Positions 9,941 through 20,909 of a stretch of 56,800 bases of DNA are shown here, piece after piece. The stretch covers positions 1-56,800 of the forward strand of contig LLCB01000350.1 in the NCBI GenBank assembly GCA_001414345.1, read 5' to 3'. Made by a program: the position numbers and the translations under genes. The notes beneath the pieces are model-generated. The model worked only from the letters and a program-made list of their open reading frames with translations. It was not told the DNA's origin and did not search any database. Numbering within the stretch: position 1 is the first letter of the stretch; every line of letters starts with the position of its first letter. This stretch comes from Hymenoscyphus infarciens (Eukaryota; Ascomycota; Leotiomycetes; Helotiales; Helotiaceae).

Positions 9941-11265
9941 CCTGCTGACTGTAGCGGCACCGCGAAACGTGTGTGATCCGCGTCGTAATTCTAGTGGGTG
10001 GTTGCGAGTTTCGTCTTCGTATTATTTTCCAAGAAATAGGATTTCTGTTGATGAGAATGGGTAAGTACGGTGCAAGGTGATTGCGGTTGCGGTTGCGGTT
10101 GCGGTTGCGAAGAAATTGTTGTTTCTGCGTCGAGTCGTCCGAGGAGCGATGCGATCTATGGCGACGGCGACGGCGACTAAGGTAGGTAGGTAGGTAGGTA
10201 GGTAGATAGGTAGGGGAGGTCCTTTGTTCCTTCCTCCGCTTGCGTTCTCCCAGCCACTTTCACCTAGACTTTTAGGGGTAGCTTCGGAGCCTCTCACCAC
10301 GGCCAAGTCACTTTGGATTCGGCTTGTATAGGTAAGGTACTTGACTTGCTTGGATAGTTCTTTGTCCTTGTTCTTCGCAACTCGGCTTCTTTGTCTGGTG
10401 AAGTTGACGAAAACGAAAACGGGTTGGTCGCAAGATAAAAGAATGCAAGTAATCGCACCAAGAAAAATGGGATTAGTTCAAGGTAATCCAAGAATCGATT
10501 GTTGGATGCGCGTGAAGCGTGTTTATATATTTATATGTGTGGTGTGAAGTTCTAGTTTGAGGGAGGCTCCTTGGGTGGCTGTATGTCGCTATCCCCTCTC
10601 AATTTGTCAGTGAATCTCACTCGAGCGTGATAACAGGTAGATCGGGGTGAGATACAGGGCTAAAGAGTAAAGTTAATCGGCCCAAAGTGAATAGGCTCAT
10701 CAACCACCTTGCCCCCCAACCGACTAGGTAATTGACCGTGCTATGTCTTGCCTCTCGAGCGTCAAACTAGCATTTGATTGAGGACTTTACATTATAGACT
10801 CTCGCTCTATCAGTTACTGTTAGCTCAAGGTCGTAATTCTTTATAATTCATTTTTAAAAAATGGCCATTTATAACAAGCTGGTGTTTAACGCATGCCCGA
10901 AAAATGACGGAATGGGAGGATATAAATAACCTGGTGACAGAACCCATATATTTCTTTATCTTGGTACGAATGGTTGCAAAACCAAACCTATCGCAAGGAT
11001 CACATTTATCTCAATAATATCCCTCAAATCCAATGGAGGAAAGGAAGCCCCTTTTGAATTGGCACGCCACCGACTTCGGTCCTAGTATGAGGGGTTCGAT
11101 ATGGAGGAAAGGTCGGCAGAATGGAGCATGAAGGGACGTGAGCACAAAATCAACCCCAGATTTATCTATCAATTCGCAACAGTGACGGCGGTATGGTACA
11201 AGGGACTGCAAAAAATTATTCATCCTCCAACGCACTGACTCCTTCCGCCGTATATCCCAGATCGT
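9941..11265. other. Intergenic: 5' flank of the coiled-coil gene and 3' flank of COX12
   Basis: Contains two microsatellites near the coiled-coil gene promoter. No convincing gene: short ORFs here lack family features and splice continuity. COX12's 3' UTR probably occupies the last few hundred bases. Confidence 0.5.
10081..10213. repeat. Promoter microsatellites: (TTGCGG)5 and (GGTA)n
   Basis: TTGCGG hexamers fill 10081-10110, GGCGAC repeats lie at ~10159-10176, and GGTA tetramers run 10181-10213 with one GATA interruption. All sit 140-275 bp upstream of the minus-strand start at 9940. Confidence 0.85.
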
Positions 11266-11769
11266 TTACTGATCGAGACGAGTAGGGAAAGTTCCATTCT
11301 CTGCCAAATCGTGAGCCCGTGTCCACTCCAAAGTCTATCCTAGATGCGGCATCGCTGTACTAACCTCGTTGCTCGTCCCATCTCTCACACCAGTTGCTTG
11401 GGCACAATGAACGGTACGCCAAAAAGAACTACGCCACGGTCAGAACAATCTCCCATCCTCTTCCGGCTCAACCTACTTGACGGCAAGGCGCGAAATCCTC
11501 TCCCTTTGCTAGGATGCACTTGTGGTAGTCGACATAGTTTTGCCAGCAATGCTTGGTCTGGTTTTGGTTCGGGAAGCGGGCATCGAAGCCTAGATTAGGA
11601 ATTGAGGGTTAGGTCAATCGAATTGGGTATCTGCGAGAGGGAATATGTACCAGCTAGAGAAAGTTAGCAATCAGGCCATTTCTTCCGGGGCACCCAACGC
11701 TGATCGAGACAGCTCCCGCAACTTACCAGTCACAAACTTGAAGGGCTTGGTCTCGCGGTCGTCGGACAT
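11266..11769 (-). CDS. COX12: Cytochrome c oxidase subunit VIb (Cox12)
   Basis: Four exons on the minus strand: 11727-11769, 11477-11589, 11365-11428, 11266-11300 (255 nt, 84 aa; yeast Cox12 is of similar size). Splice sites are GTAAGT/TAG, GTAGGT/TAG and GTTAGT/CAG, and all junctions keep frame. The protein begins [12 protein letters not shown] and contains [15 protein letters not shown]. The twin-cysteine signature is intact: C29-X9-C39 and C50-X10-C61, the CX9C/CX10C helical hairpin imported through Mia40 and oxidised in the intermembrane space. Cox12 bridges the two complex IV monomers and contributes to copper delivery to Cox2. It is divergent from the kinase gene at 12228, sharing a 458-bp upstream region. 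High confidence from near-continuous similarity; the longest exon is only 113 nt. Confidence 0.93.
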
Positions 11770-12227
11770 GTTTGCTGTCAGAATGCGAATCGGTCGGGTA
11801 GAGAGCGGTAAAAGTGTCTGGTGGTGCTGCAATTGCTGAAGGGGAGTTGGGAGTGGTAGGTGAGGTCGTTAGATTTCGAACATGGCCGAGCTCCAAGCCG
11901 CGCTAAACTTTGCCGCTTGATCACGTGCATATTATCTTACGACACTTCTCATTTGGCACGTAATTAAGACTCTGATTCTGATTGTGCAAGTGTGCAAGAC
12001 TCATTGATCTCGCCCGGCAAGTGCTTGAGTTTACCGACTTCTTTGTTGTCAAAATGTCTTCTCAAAGCAGGTTCTCGATACCTCAAAGAAACAATAGGAT
12101 ACTTTCAACAGCGCAAGCCCCTTCCTGGTAAATTTGGACTTTTTTCTAGATTCTCGAGGTTTTTTCCGTGGTTAAAATAATTTGACGTCCGTTCTCTACA
12201 CTCACAACCGGTCCATCGGCAACGAAA
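11770..12227. promoter_or_regulatory. Divergent promoter region between COX12 and the kinase gene, with a CACGTG box
   Basis: A perfect CACGTG (11922-11927, in TCACGTGCA) lies 153 bp upstream of the COX12 start. CACGTG is the core site of fungal bHLH factors such as Cbf1, which act at some respiratory genes in yeast. Functional use here is inferred from position only. Confidence 0.35.
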
Positions 12228-15200
12228 ATGGCCACTCGAAAGAAAAAACCAAGCGAAGATGTGAAACATCTGTCTCCCTGGAGATTCGACGAGGCATTGG
12301 TAAGAAGGTTCAACGGTTGGCGAATCGGTCTTCGAGATTGGAACTCTTATAAATATATACCATTCTCATACCAACGATATGATTATGTGCCTGGAGAGAC
12401 TCGGATTCTAGGGGAAAAGGAGCTGGAGGTCTACGATTTAGGGGCCCCTGAGCGTCTCTGGCCAAAGGAGAGGTCAAGGGACTATAAAACAGAATGGTTG
12501 AAGGAAGAATTGTTACAATTCAAAACGAAACCCAACAATCCACTGTACTTCAAAAATTGGAAAGGGGTAAAGGTTCTAGGGGAAGGGTATGTTAGCCGCA
12601 ATCTGCAAATCAAGCGGAGAGTTCAAAGCTAATGCAACGATAGTGGAGAAGGGAGAGTGGGATTATGGAGATTCGAAGGGCCTCAGATAAAGAATCGATT
12701 GCCAGAATTTGTCGCGGTCAAAGAAGCTAGATCCGGTGATCTAGAAGATGAGGTCGAGTTTCAAATGAAGCTCATGCAGTGTAAAACTGAACATATCCTG
12801 CTTCCTCTTCAAACCCCCATTAAAGATCAAGTGGATGACGATGAGGATAACAGCCACGAAAGATATATGGTAATAATCCTTGAGTACTGTGAAATGGGCG
12901 ATCTCAAGGCTCTAATAGAAAGACGAAGAACAATGTGAGATAAGATAGCCTTCTTGTGAATATAATACTAACAAAGTACCTAGGTCAAAAAGGTTCACTG
13001 AATTATCGCTCTGGCGGATGTTTGACTGCTTAGTGGATGGGTCTACTGTTTTAGGTTACGGCGCGGAATACAAGTTTGATAAAGACCTGAAACAACACGT
13101 TGAAGAGCTTGACAAGCCACCGGAAGAATGGGAAGTCATAGCTCATTTGGACTTCAAGCCGCAGAATGGTAAGTCATTCCGACTACACAGGAATCATAAA
13201 TACTTTTCTGATATCCTCTGTAGTTATGGTGGCGAACACAAAAAAGCCGCACAAGATCCCAATCCTCAAGGAATGTTGCCGCGCAAGCTGAATTTATATT
13301 GTCAAATTGACTAACACAGAATAGATTGGGGATTTTGGTCACTCCTATACGATAACCCCTCGATTCACCGAAGAGCACCCTGAAGAATTAGCGAAGTACA
13401 AGAGAACGCTCGAAAAAATGCGAAGAGCTGGTACGCAAGGTTACCGAATACCGGTATTTAAACTCTCCCTCCACTCCGAAACTTGCTACTGGTATACTAA
13501 CGCCCTAATAGGAACAAACATCAGAACTATGGGGTTACAAAAACTGGTATGATCTCGGCGTCCCTGGTTATTACGGCCCATGGTCAAACCTGTGGAGTGT
13601 TGGATACATCATGTACATGCTCTTGACTCTTGAGAAAGAAAAAGCAGATCCAGAGCGTTATCCCAGACAACCGGAGCTTTTCTGGCCGGATTTTCCTATC
13701 AATGGGCAACCAGCAAAAGGCCATACATATTGCGAAAACTTGTCGGCATATCATGAAATGTATAGCGAGGAGTTGAGAGATTTGATTTTTGAGTGTTTAT
13801 ACGAAAGGCCTGAACATAGACCGTCCCTCTATAAAGTGAAGAAGAGGATTGCGGTTGGTATGATACATGCGTATGATGCAGCGAAAGTAAGTTGGCTTTT
13901 CGTAGAACCGTTGTAGTCCTTGAGATGTTGAAGCAACTAACTCCAGGATAGGACGCTGGCGAGAGTACAGTAGAGCCGCTAAGCAGTTTCCAACATATTG
14001 AGCCACAAAACGCAGAGCCCCACGAGTCCACGGAAGAAGAGTCTTCGACATTTACCTCGGCCGAGAAGTCTGATATTTTCAAAACTGCTGCCGCTTTGCA
14101 ATCATCTTCATGGGACGATCCGATTGTTTTGTCTCGCCAAATGACTACACGAGAACCAGTATCTCCTTCAGAGTCACAAGCTCCTTCACGGCCACAGCGA
14201 GGTGGGGAGGGCAAGTCGCTCGATATTATAAAACCTCCACGGCGGAGATATAATAGATTTATTCCGGATAGTATGGCGGATAGTACGGATTTCGATACCA
14301 AATCATATTCTCATATGAGTGATGAAGAGTTTTCTACTCCATATCCTTCAAAACCAAAGAAGGGTAATGTTGTCTCGGATAGTTGGGTTGAAGTAGTTCC
14401 CAGTGCCGGTACAAAGAGGAGCAGGAGCAAAAATAAAGATCAAGGAGGTCGAGGTGGAACTTTTGCTGGATATCGTAGTAAGAATCAAAAGACGGAATCT
14501 TCTGGTACGAGTAGCAGCCGTAGAAACCAAGGCAACAAAAAGGCGCCACCTGTCATGTTAGCAGGAACTCCGCTTGGGAAATCCACTCATAAGACGAGTT
14601 TTAATGGTACCCATTCGAGTCTAAATGCCATACAAGCGGGAGTGGCAACAATAACTGTCAAGCCGGGTACACGAAAAACTGTCGTCGCGAGTAGTAGAAG
14701 AGCACCCCGAAGAACAACTTCAAGAAGGGAATCAGAAAAACCACAGATTTCGCCAAAGTCCAATGTCAGACGAGCATTTGAAAGACGATTAGGAGCAAAT
14801 ACAGAAATAATTTTCCGCATATTCCACCTCGACGGACCCCCTGATGAAGAACGAGCCATCGGTATAACGGATGGCTTTATAATTCGAGATCTCAATAGCA
14901 CAGCCACGGTCCTCGATCTCAAGAAACAGATCCATGAAGCGACAATGACCGACGATGACAGACTCGAAATTGATCAAATGTATTTGGAAATAACTTCTCT
15001 CCCAGGTAGACATCTCAATCTCGAGGGTCAAGACAACCAGACTTTTGCACAGCTAGGAATCAATGGGTTAACATATCCGAATGTGCAAGTCAGTATGAGA
15101 AATCGACCTGCGGAGACTGATGCAGTTGGTGCCAAACGTTTCCCATTAGGTCTCATGGTCAATGTGGATGTTAGAGATGCTAGATCCGATAGATGGATTC

Positions 15201-15562
15201 TGGAGTTCAAAGGGCTGGACGAGACGATAAGGCTGAGGAATCTGAAACAGAGAGTTACCACAGTAACGAGGGTTCCGGTGGCGAGCCAGGTTTGGTATTA
15301 TGAGAATAAACAGTTAGGGGTGGAGGAGAGTGGCAAGCAGCTCCAGGAGTTGATGGCCCGGGGAGGGGATACGTTTATAATTATGGTCAAGGACGAGAAG
15401 ATTTATGTGGATTATCAGATGCCAGATGTGAGAATGCGAATGCCAGATGTGAGAATGCCAGATGTGAAAATGCCAGATGTGGACATGCCAGATGTGGAGG
15501 CTGGAGGAGGTGGGGGGAAGAATTACGCTTGGCTCACTAAGCTCAAAAATCTAATAACTTGA
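12228..15562 (+). CDS. Protein kinase with C-terminal ubiquitin-like region and MPDV repeat
   Basis: Seven exons: 12228-12586, 12644-12934, 12984-13168, 13224-13282, 13325-13453, 13512-13886, 13952-15562 (1002 aa, frame kept throughout). Kinase features: glycine loop GEGGEG (118-123), VAVK lysine (K146), hinge region ILEYCEMGD, catalytic loop HLDFKPQN (H271, D273, N278), GDFG, and GYRIPE as activation-segment end, so it may be active. An insertion before the catalytic loop is typical of an expanded fungal kinase group of unknown role. The ~500-residue tail is basic/Ser-rich, then has two segments with beta-grasp (ubiquitin-like) flavour (FRIFHLDG...VLDLKKQIHEAT from ~750; VNVDVRDA...LKQRVTTVTRVP...YYENKQL), then five MPDV repeats. 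Intron 4 has no GT donor in the right phase: it needs a GC donor at 13283 or a GA donor at 13271. Substrates unknown. Confidence 0.8.
15419..15499 (+). repeat. 15-bp coding repeat encoding MPDV(R/K/D)
   Basis: ATGCCAGATGTG recurs five times, giving MPDVRMR-MPDVR-MPDVK-MPDVD-MPDVE just before a Gly run at the kinase C-terminus. The period is a multiple of three. Confidence 0.8.
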
Positions 15563-17087
15563 GATTTAGTTTCCCTGTAATTAAATTTACTGCATTATAC
15601 CACTATATTTATCATTTCTGAAGAAGCCACCAGGTTTCTCTCATTGTACAATAGAATTATTTGGTTTCTCAGTTTTGCTGGGATGGAGAAGGGCGAGTGC
15701 ATTCATAGATATAGATATATAGAGTCATAAGTTCAACGAGGTTTTCTCAAGGAACAGGAACCATCTCTTGTAAATAACAAGCATATTTTCCACTTGGGCT
15801 TACATTACACTATTCATCGATTTACAAAACTGCACCGCCACGTCACTTGTAGTTGATACCAAGGCCACACCCAAAGAAGTATCTACTACGCCTCCACGCC
15901 CAACCCACCAACCCAAGCCCTGCCTCCACAAGCCACAACCATCTTCAATCAGCCTCTCAACCATCCTCCACACCACTTGGAATAAACATAGGGGCATCCA
16001 AGTAACCCCATCCCCTGTCCCTACCCCAACTCACCCCCAGAGTCTCAATTCCCCCGAACCCCGCCCGCCAAGAACCTTATTTACTGGTATTTAAAATCAT
16101 CAGACCAAACCAAGTGACTCTGACGATGACAGAACATGTATTTTTAGCACGCTTCCCAGTACTGAGCCGAGGTAAGTTTTAATGTTCGCGAATCTATTGG
16201 GTTAGTAGTGAGATGAAGAAAGGGCTTATGTAAGATAGCCGATATAAAACCAATTACTCTCATCAACTCACTCAATTCACTCATTCACTTGAATCACTCA
16301 TAACACCCCGTCACTCACCAACTTTCACAACACAACTCATTCCATATAAAACAACTACACAGAGAATTAGTTAGACAAATATTATTATAAGTTTCAAGTC
16401 TTTCATCCCCCACCACACAAGGTAGTGCAGGACGAGACATCTCAAAATACTAAATCATCTCAAATCTAAAAAAAACACCTCCTCGAAGACAAAATCTCAT
16501 CTCCCTCCCTCCCTCCCTTCCATCAATACAGATCAACTAGTAGCTCCCCCTCATGAATTCCCATACGAAAATCCAAAGCCGTGTTTGCACAAGAAACAAG
16601 ATGCAGAAGACTAGAGGAGTAGAAGAATTGAAGAATTGAAATGACAAAAAAGGTACAAAAAACTCTGAATGCATCCCCGCATCCCATGAAGTGTAGAAAA
16701 CTCTCAAAAATACAGTCCAGTTCCCATCCCGAAACAAATGACAAATATGCATATGAGTTTCCTTTTACTTTAAAACGCCCGCAAAGAGACCCCAGAAGGA
16801 AAAAAGTAAAGAGGAAAAGAAGCTCGCTCATGATATCGTTCCGTGTTCATTATAACCCATCATTCAAGTTCCATCAGCTTCCATCGCAAGTAAGGCTTCC
16901 GCAGAATACCTACCAGATTACCAATCATCTTCTCAAAAAAAAATTGCTCCCAAAATTTTGAACCCCCTCGAATGCCGCTGTAAGATAAAAAGAACTCCTG
17001 AAAAGTAAGTATCAAAGGCCCCGTCAAATCTAAAAAGTAAATAAGACATCGACCCAATCCCAATAGCAATTCAAAATTCACATCCCC
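15563..17087. other. Gene-free region between convergent genes
   Basis: Lies between the 3' ends of the kinase (+) and Cys-rich (-) genes, so mainly 3' UTR and spacer. Low-complexity sequence includes CACTCA-type runs at 16260-16330 and (CTCC)n at 16500-16518. No supported ORF. Confidence 0.5.
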
Positions 17088-20000
17088 TCAATGCAACTTC
17101 TCCCTCAAATAAACAACCGCCGCGTACCCCTCACAACAAGTCGTACTCATCCCATGCCCACACCAAGGACACTTGACACTCGTGCTAATAACCCCACTAA
17201 CACCCAAATGCTTATCCTCAACCACATTATCTGGTTTGGCCATGCATTCATAAATCTTGCTCGGCATATCATGGAAATATTTGCACGAGCAGCAAACCAC
17301 AAACATCTTAGCGATCGGCTCGGGCGTCGCACTCGGGTGAACTAGTTGCGTGGATGGCGAGCTGCGTCCAGACCTTCCTGCGCCTTGTGGAGGGCGTGGA
17401 AGACCCAGGCGGGCATCTCGAAGGTAGGTGCTTGAAGGGGAATCGGGAGGGGCTTCTGAGTCTTGGGAAGCGGTTAAAATCGGTCTTGGTCGGATGAGCT
17501 CTCGAGTTACAGGGTCGCGAGGTTGAGCTGATTCCTTCCCCTTCAGATGTTTCAGGATTCCGCCTTTGGCTTTCTTTGGTGCAGGTTTGGTGAGCGCTTG
17601 GTGTTTGAGTGCCGGGAGGAAACTTAGATCCTGCAGTTCTGGCGTTGAAACAGATCGGTTCAAACTCAATTGTCGTTGTAACACGCTTGCTGATTTACTT
17701 TCTTTTGGCTTCTCGACTCCCTTTGTTATATTAGATGAAGGAGTAGATCCCGTAAATGATCGATGCCCTGTTGGGGTTTGTGTTCGCTCTTCATCGTCCA
17801 CAAACTCCATTGGCATGGCAGTTCTGCTGAAGTTGTCTTGGCTACGGTTTGATGCATTGTCTTGGTAGATTGCGCCTGACATCATTGTTGGCTTTTGTGT
17901 TTGGTGAGGAAGAGAGGTGGTGGAACTTCCAGGGCCATTGGTGAAGAGTTTCGCATGCTTGGGGTCAATGGAACTCATTGGCGGGAAATATTCCTTTTGC
18001 GATTGAGGTCTTGAGGCCATTGGTGTAGTGACGTTCGAAAATTCGTCCAGAGTCGAGTATTCTTCACTGGAGTCAGTGGCTGTCCGAGCATGGGAACCGG
18101 ATCGGGCACTTTGTTCTTTCGATACCGGGTGGCTCGAGGGACCATGATGAGCTGCCGATCGTTGCAACTCTGGTGGGAAATCCTCTCCTAGAAATCTATC
18201 CGCTTTACTGGACCGTCCGGCAAAGGTATCCGTCACCGGGGTTCCTGGTTTGCGTTTCGTTGATGCGGGGTTCTCCACAGTATCAAAAATGCTGGAAACA
18301 AAGCTGTTTGCACTTGGAGATGCCAGTCTAGCTGGAGATGTCATAGGAGACTGTTTCGAAAATACAGATTTAGCAAAGCCTTTGAGACCTTTGGGCGCTT
18401 CCTGGGTCTGATAGGAGCTTACCATCTCAGGGACTGGAGAGCGAGATGGAGAATGATCCTCGAACTCCAGCTTTGGGGGTGTGTAGTCACTAAAGAAAGA
18501 AAATGGACTTTCAATGTCGCCTAAGTGTTTCGCTTGTGTACTAATATGCTGAGTTGCTGGCTTAGAAGGTGGCTCGTTGCTCATCTGGCTCTTCACGGAG
18601 TGGAAAGATGGTGATCGTTCTCGGTTGGCTTCTGAAGAGGTTTTAAATCGATAGTCGTCTTTGAAAGCAGCCACTGCTCGCTCCTTACTTTGGAGTCGTT
18701 GGTTCTGAACATAACCTCCATTATCACGTCCTCGTGAATCGCTAGATCGGTCTCTGCTCTTGAGAGAAGACCCGTCCAAAGAATTTGGAGAAGAACCTCC
18801 CGGATAACTGTTAAGTTCCCCACTCGTTCTTGGACGACTACTAGAAGGTGGGTATCTATTCTTGCTTGAATTTGATGCATCACGTCTGGAAGATGGTGAA
18901 TTTTGATTGCGAGCTTCAGTTGCCATTTGTGGAAACATGGATTGCCGGGCCTTCCCAGTGTTGGTCTTTTTCTGCATCATTGACCCATCATCTTGAACGG
19001 AAGATTTCATATCTACTTCTGTGAACTTGCCCGTATTGCTGCGTCCACCATCCCAGTGTGCAGGAGTGCGCGAGGATTCAACATACATTGAAGTTGGAGC
19101 TGTTGGGCGTTGTCTATTTACCATGGATGAATTTGAAGATGGCTCGCGGCTAGAAGAACCATTTTTTACAACCGCAATTGAAGGGCGATCATGGGTTATA
19201 GATTGTCGAATCCTGTCATGATTCGATGCCTCCTCTGAAAGCCTAAGTTTGAGACCACCAATAAATCCATTATTTCCACCTGTTGGTGGAACCTCCTTTG
19301 ATGGTGTGAGCTGTGGAGATGCCGCATTTTGATTATATTTCTTGCTGTGTAAAAGATTCTTTAGACTCAAATCCAGGCTTCCCCTCCTTGAGCGATTGGC
19401 ACTCTTTTTGCCGTCGTCATTTGGTGATGTCTCGGGCGTGGTGGTTTGAACTGCAGGTGATGATACTGATCGATCCATCGCTGGCATGTTGCGGAACCGA
19501 TCGATCGTTGGGGGAGCTTTACTCAACCGGTTCTTCATGCGTGCAGCATGTTTGGCCTCGGTGTCTGCCTTCTTCTCCACCTCGAGTTTCTTCTTGTCGG
19601 CCTTCTTCTTGTCTTTAGCCGCCTGCTTCTCCTTCTTCTTCTTGTTCCCCGTTATATCCTCCCAGCCGGGGGAATGGCATATCGAGGACCGATCGGATTC
19701 GTCGCCACTCTCTCCTTCTGTGTGAGGAACCGCGCCGCCTGCCTTGATGACGTATTTCTTCATGTTGTTTCCCTCCCTCACCAGCGCAGGAGAATCGGGA
19801 GAAGGCGGGACTGCGACTGAGAGGGTGGGAGCTGTCATGGTGCGGTTATGGCTTGAGAGCATGGTATGAGGTGGTTTCGAATGGATTGGATGGTTGGTTT
19901 GGTTCGTCTGGTAGGAACGGTGGTTTACCTCCATGGACATCGCATTTGTACTAGATTGAGACATCGCGGTAGGTGGCTGTCCTTGCAAGCGATTCACCTA

Positions 20001-20157
20001 CAGAGGCATTGTTAACCAAGCCGCCCCTTGATGGGAGGCGCTCTCTGCTTCGCCTTGAATCATCACTTACCTTGTGCCTTCGCTCCAAATCCAGCATTTT
20101 TTGAAAAGTGTTGCGCCTTGCCAGCACTGGCTGTCCATTCCTGTCGGTGGTAGCCAT
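17088..20157 (-). CDS. Conserved fungal protein with C-terminal Cys-rich zinc-binding-like module
   Basis: Two exons, 20071-20157 and 17088-19997 (998 aa). The 73-nt intron (GTAAGT/TAG) falls in phase 0 after ERRHK and the next codon is GTG (Val), so the start is ATG 20157 (MATTDRNGQPVLARR). Most of the protein is Ser/Pro-rich and probably disordered; residues ~150-185 form a Lys/Glu-rich helix (KKKKEKQAAKDKKKADKKK). The last ~75 residues are ordered in appearance and carry CCSCKYFHDMPSKIYEC and KCPWCGHGMSTTCC, a set of CxxC pairs plus His suited to binding zinc. I have seen this ending in other filamentous-fungal hypothetical proteins but can give no function. No transmembrane segment is evident. 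Alternative: a scaffold or signalling protein whose C-terminus mediates assembly. Confidence 0.8.
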
Positions 20158-20661
20158 CGTGGTTGAGAAATTCGAGAACGCGACGATGGCGCTTCAGGTA
20201 ACGGGAGATCCAAGACCAAGGCAATCCGGTGCTCTTGGTATCATCCAATCACTCTCGGCACGGCCGGGAATTGTGAATAGCAAACTTGCCGCGCGAACGG
20301 GACGCAGGGTGAGGTTGAAGATGCCGATTTGATTATTTTGCTGCGAGTGGTTTGAGAGTTGCTGTCAATGCGGGGCACGTATGTCATACTCTGTCGCCAT
20401 CAGATACTGGAGCAAAACGAGGGTGAGGAGGAAGCCGCAATGGAAACGAGGAATCCAGGAGGTTGAAAGTGCTGACGATGCGCGAGTTTGGTCGATGTTG
20501 AAAAGAGTGGGAAGTAGCCAAGTACTCGTAGGAAATGCGAAATGGACGGGCAGTGCCTGTTGGAAAAGGAAAATCTGGGTCGGGGTCAGTAGATACAAAT
20601 GGAGGTCACTTCACCTCACTGCACGGCTTTTTTCAATTCGTTCCAACTTCTAACTCGCCAA

Positions 20662-20686
20662 CCAGGCCAGGCCAGGCCAGGCCAGG
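20662..20686 (+). repeat. Five copies of CCAGG
   Basis: Perfect pentanucleotide repeat about 500 bp upstream of the minus-strand gene starting at 20157. Confidence 0.85.
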
Positions 20687-20870
20687 GTCGACATGCCATG
20701 CTGCCGTGGACCCGATCATCTCTACAAAGAAATCTGCCCTGACGAGCTGGCCTCCACTGCTTCATTGCCATACGTCCCTATCACGTTGCCCTCACGGCCT
20801 GGTAACATCTGATCCGGGCAAGACATTGGGGGAGAGGATGATCAACATATTGGTGGCACCACCAATTCGT

Positions 20871-20909
20871 TGACAGCATTTGACAGCATTTGACAGCATT
20901 TGACAGCAT
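20871..20909 (+). repeat. Four tandem copies of TGACAGCATT
   Basis: Four 10-bp units, the last lacking its final T. No coding context. Confidence 0.9.

Noticed and set aside
15419..15499. True AHNAK homology of the MPDV repeat
   Set aside because: Only five short units and no flanking AHNAK/periaxin architecture; resemblance is probably convergent.
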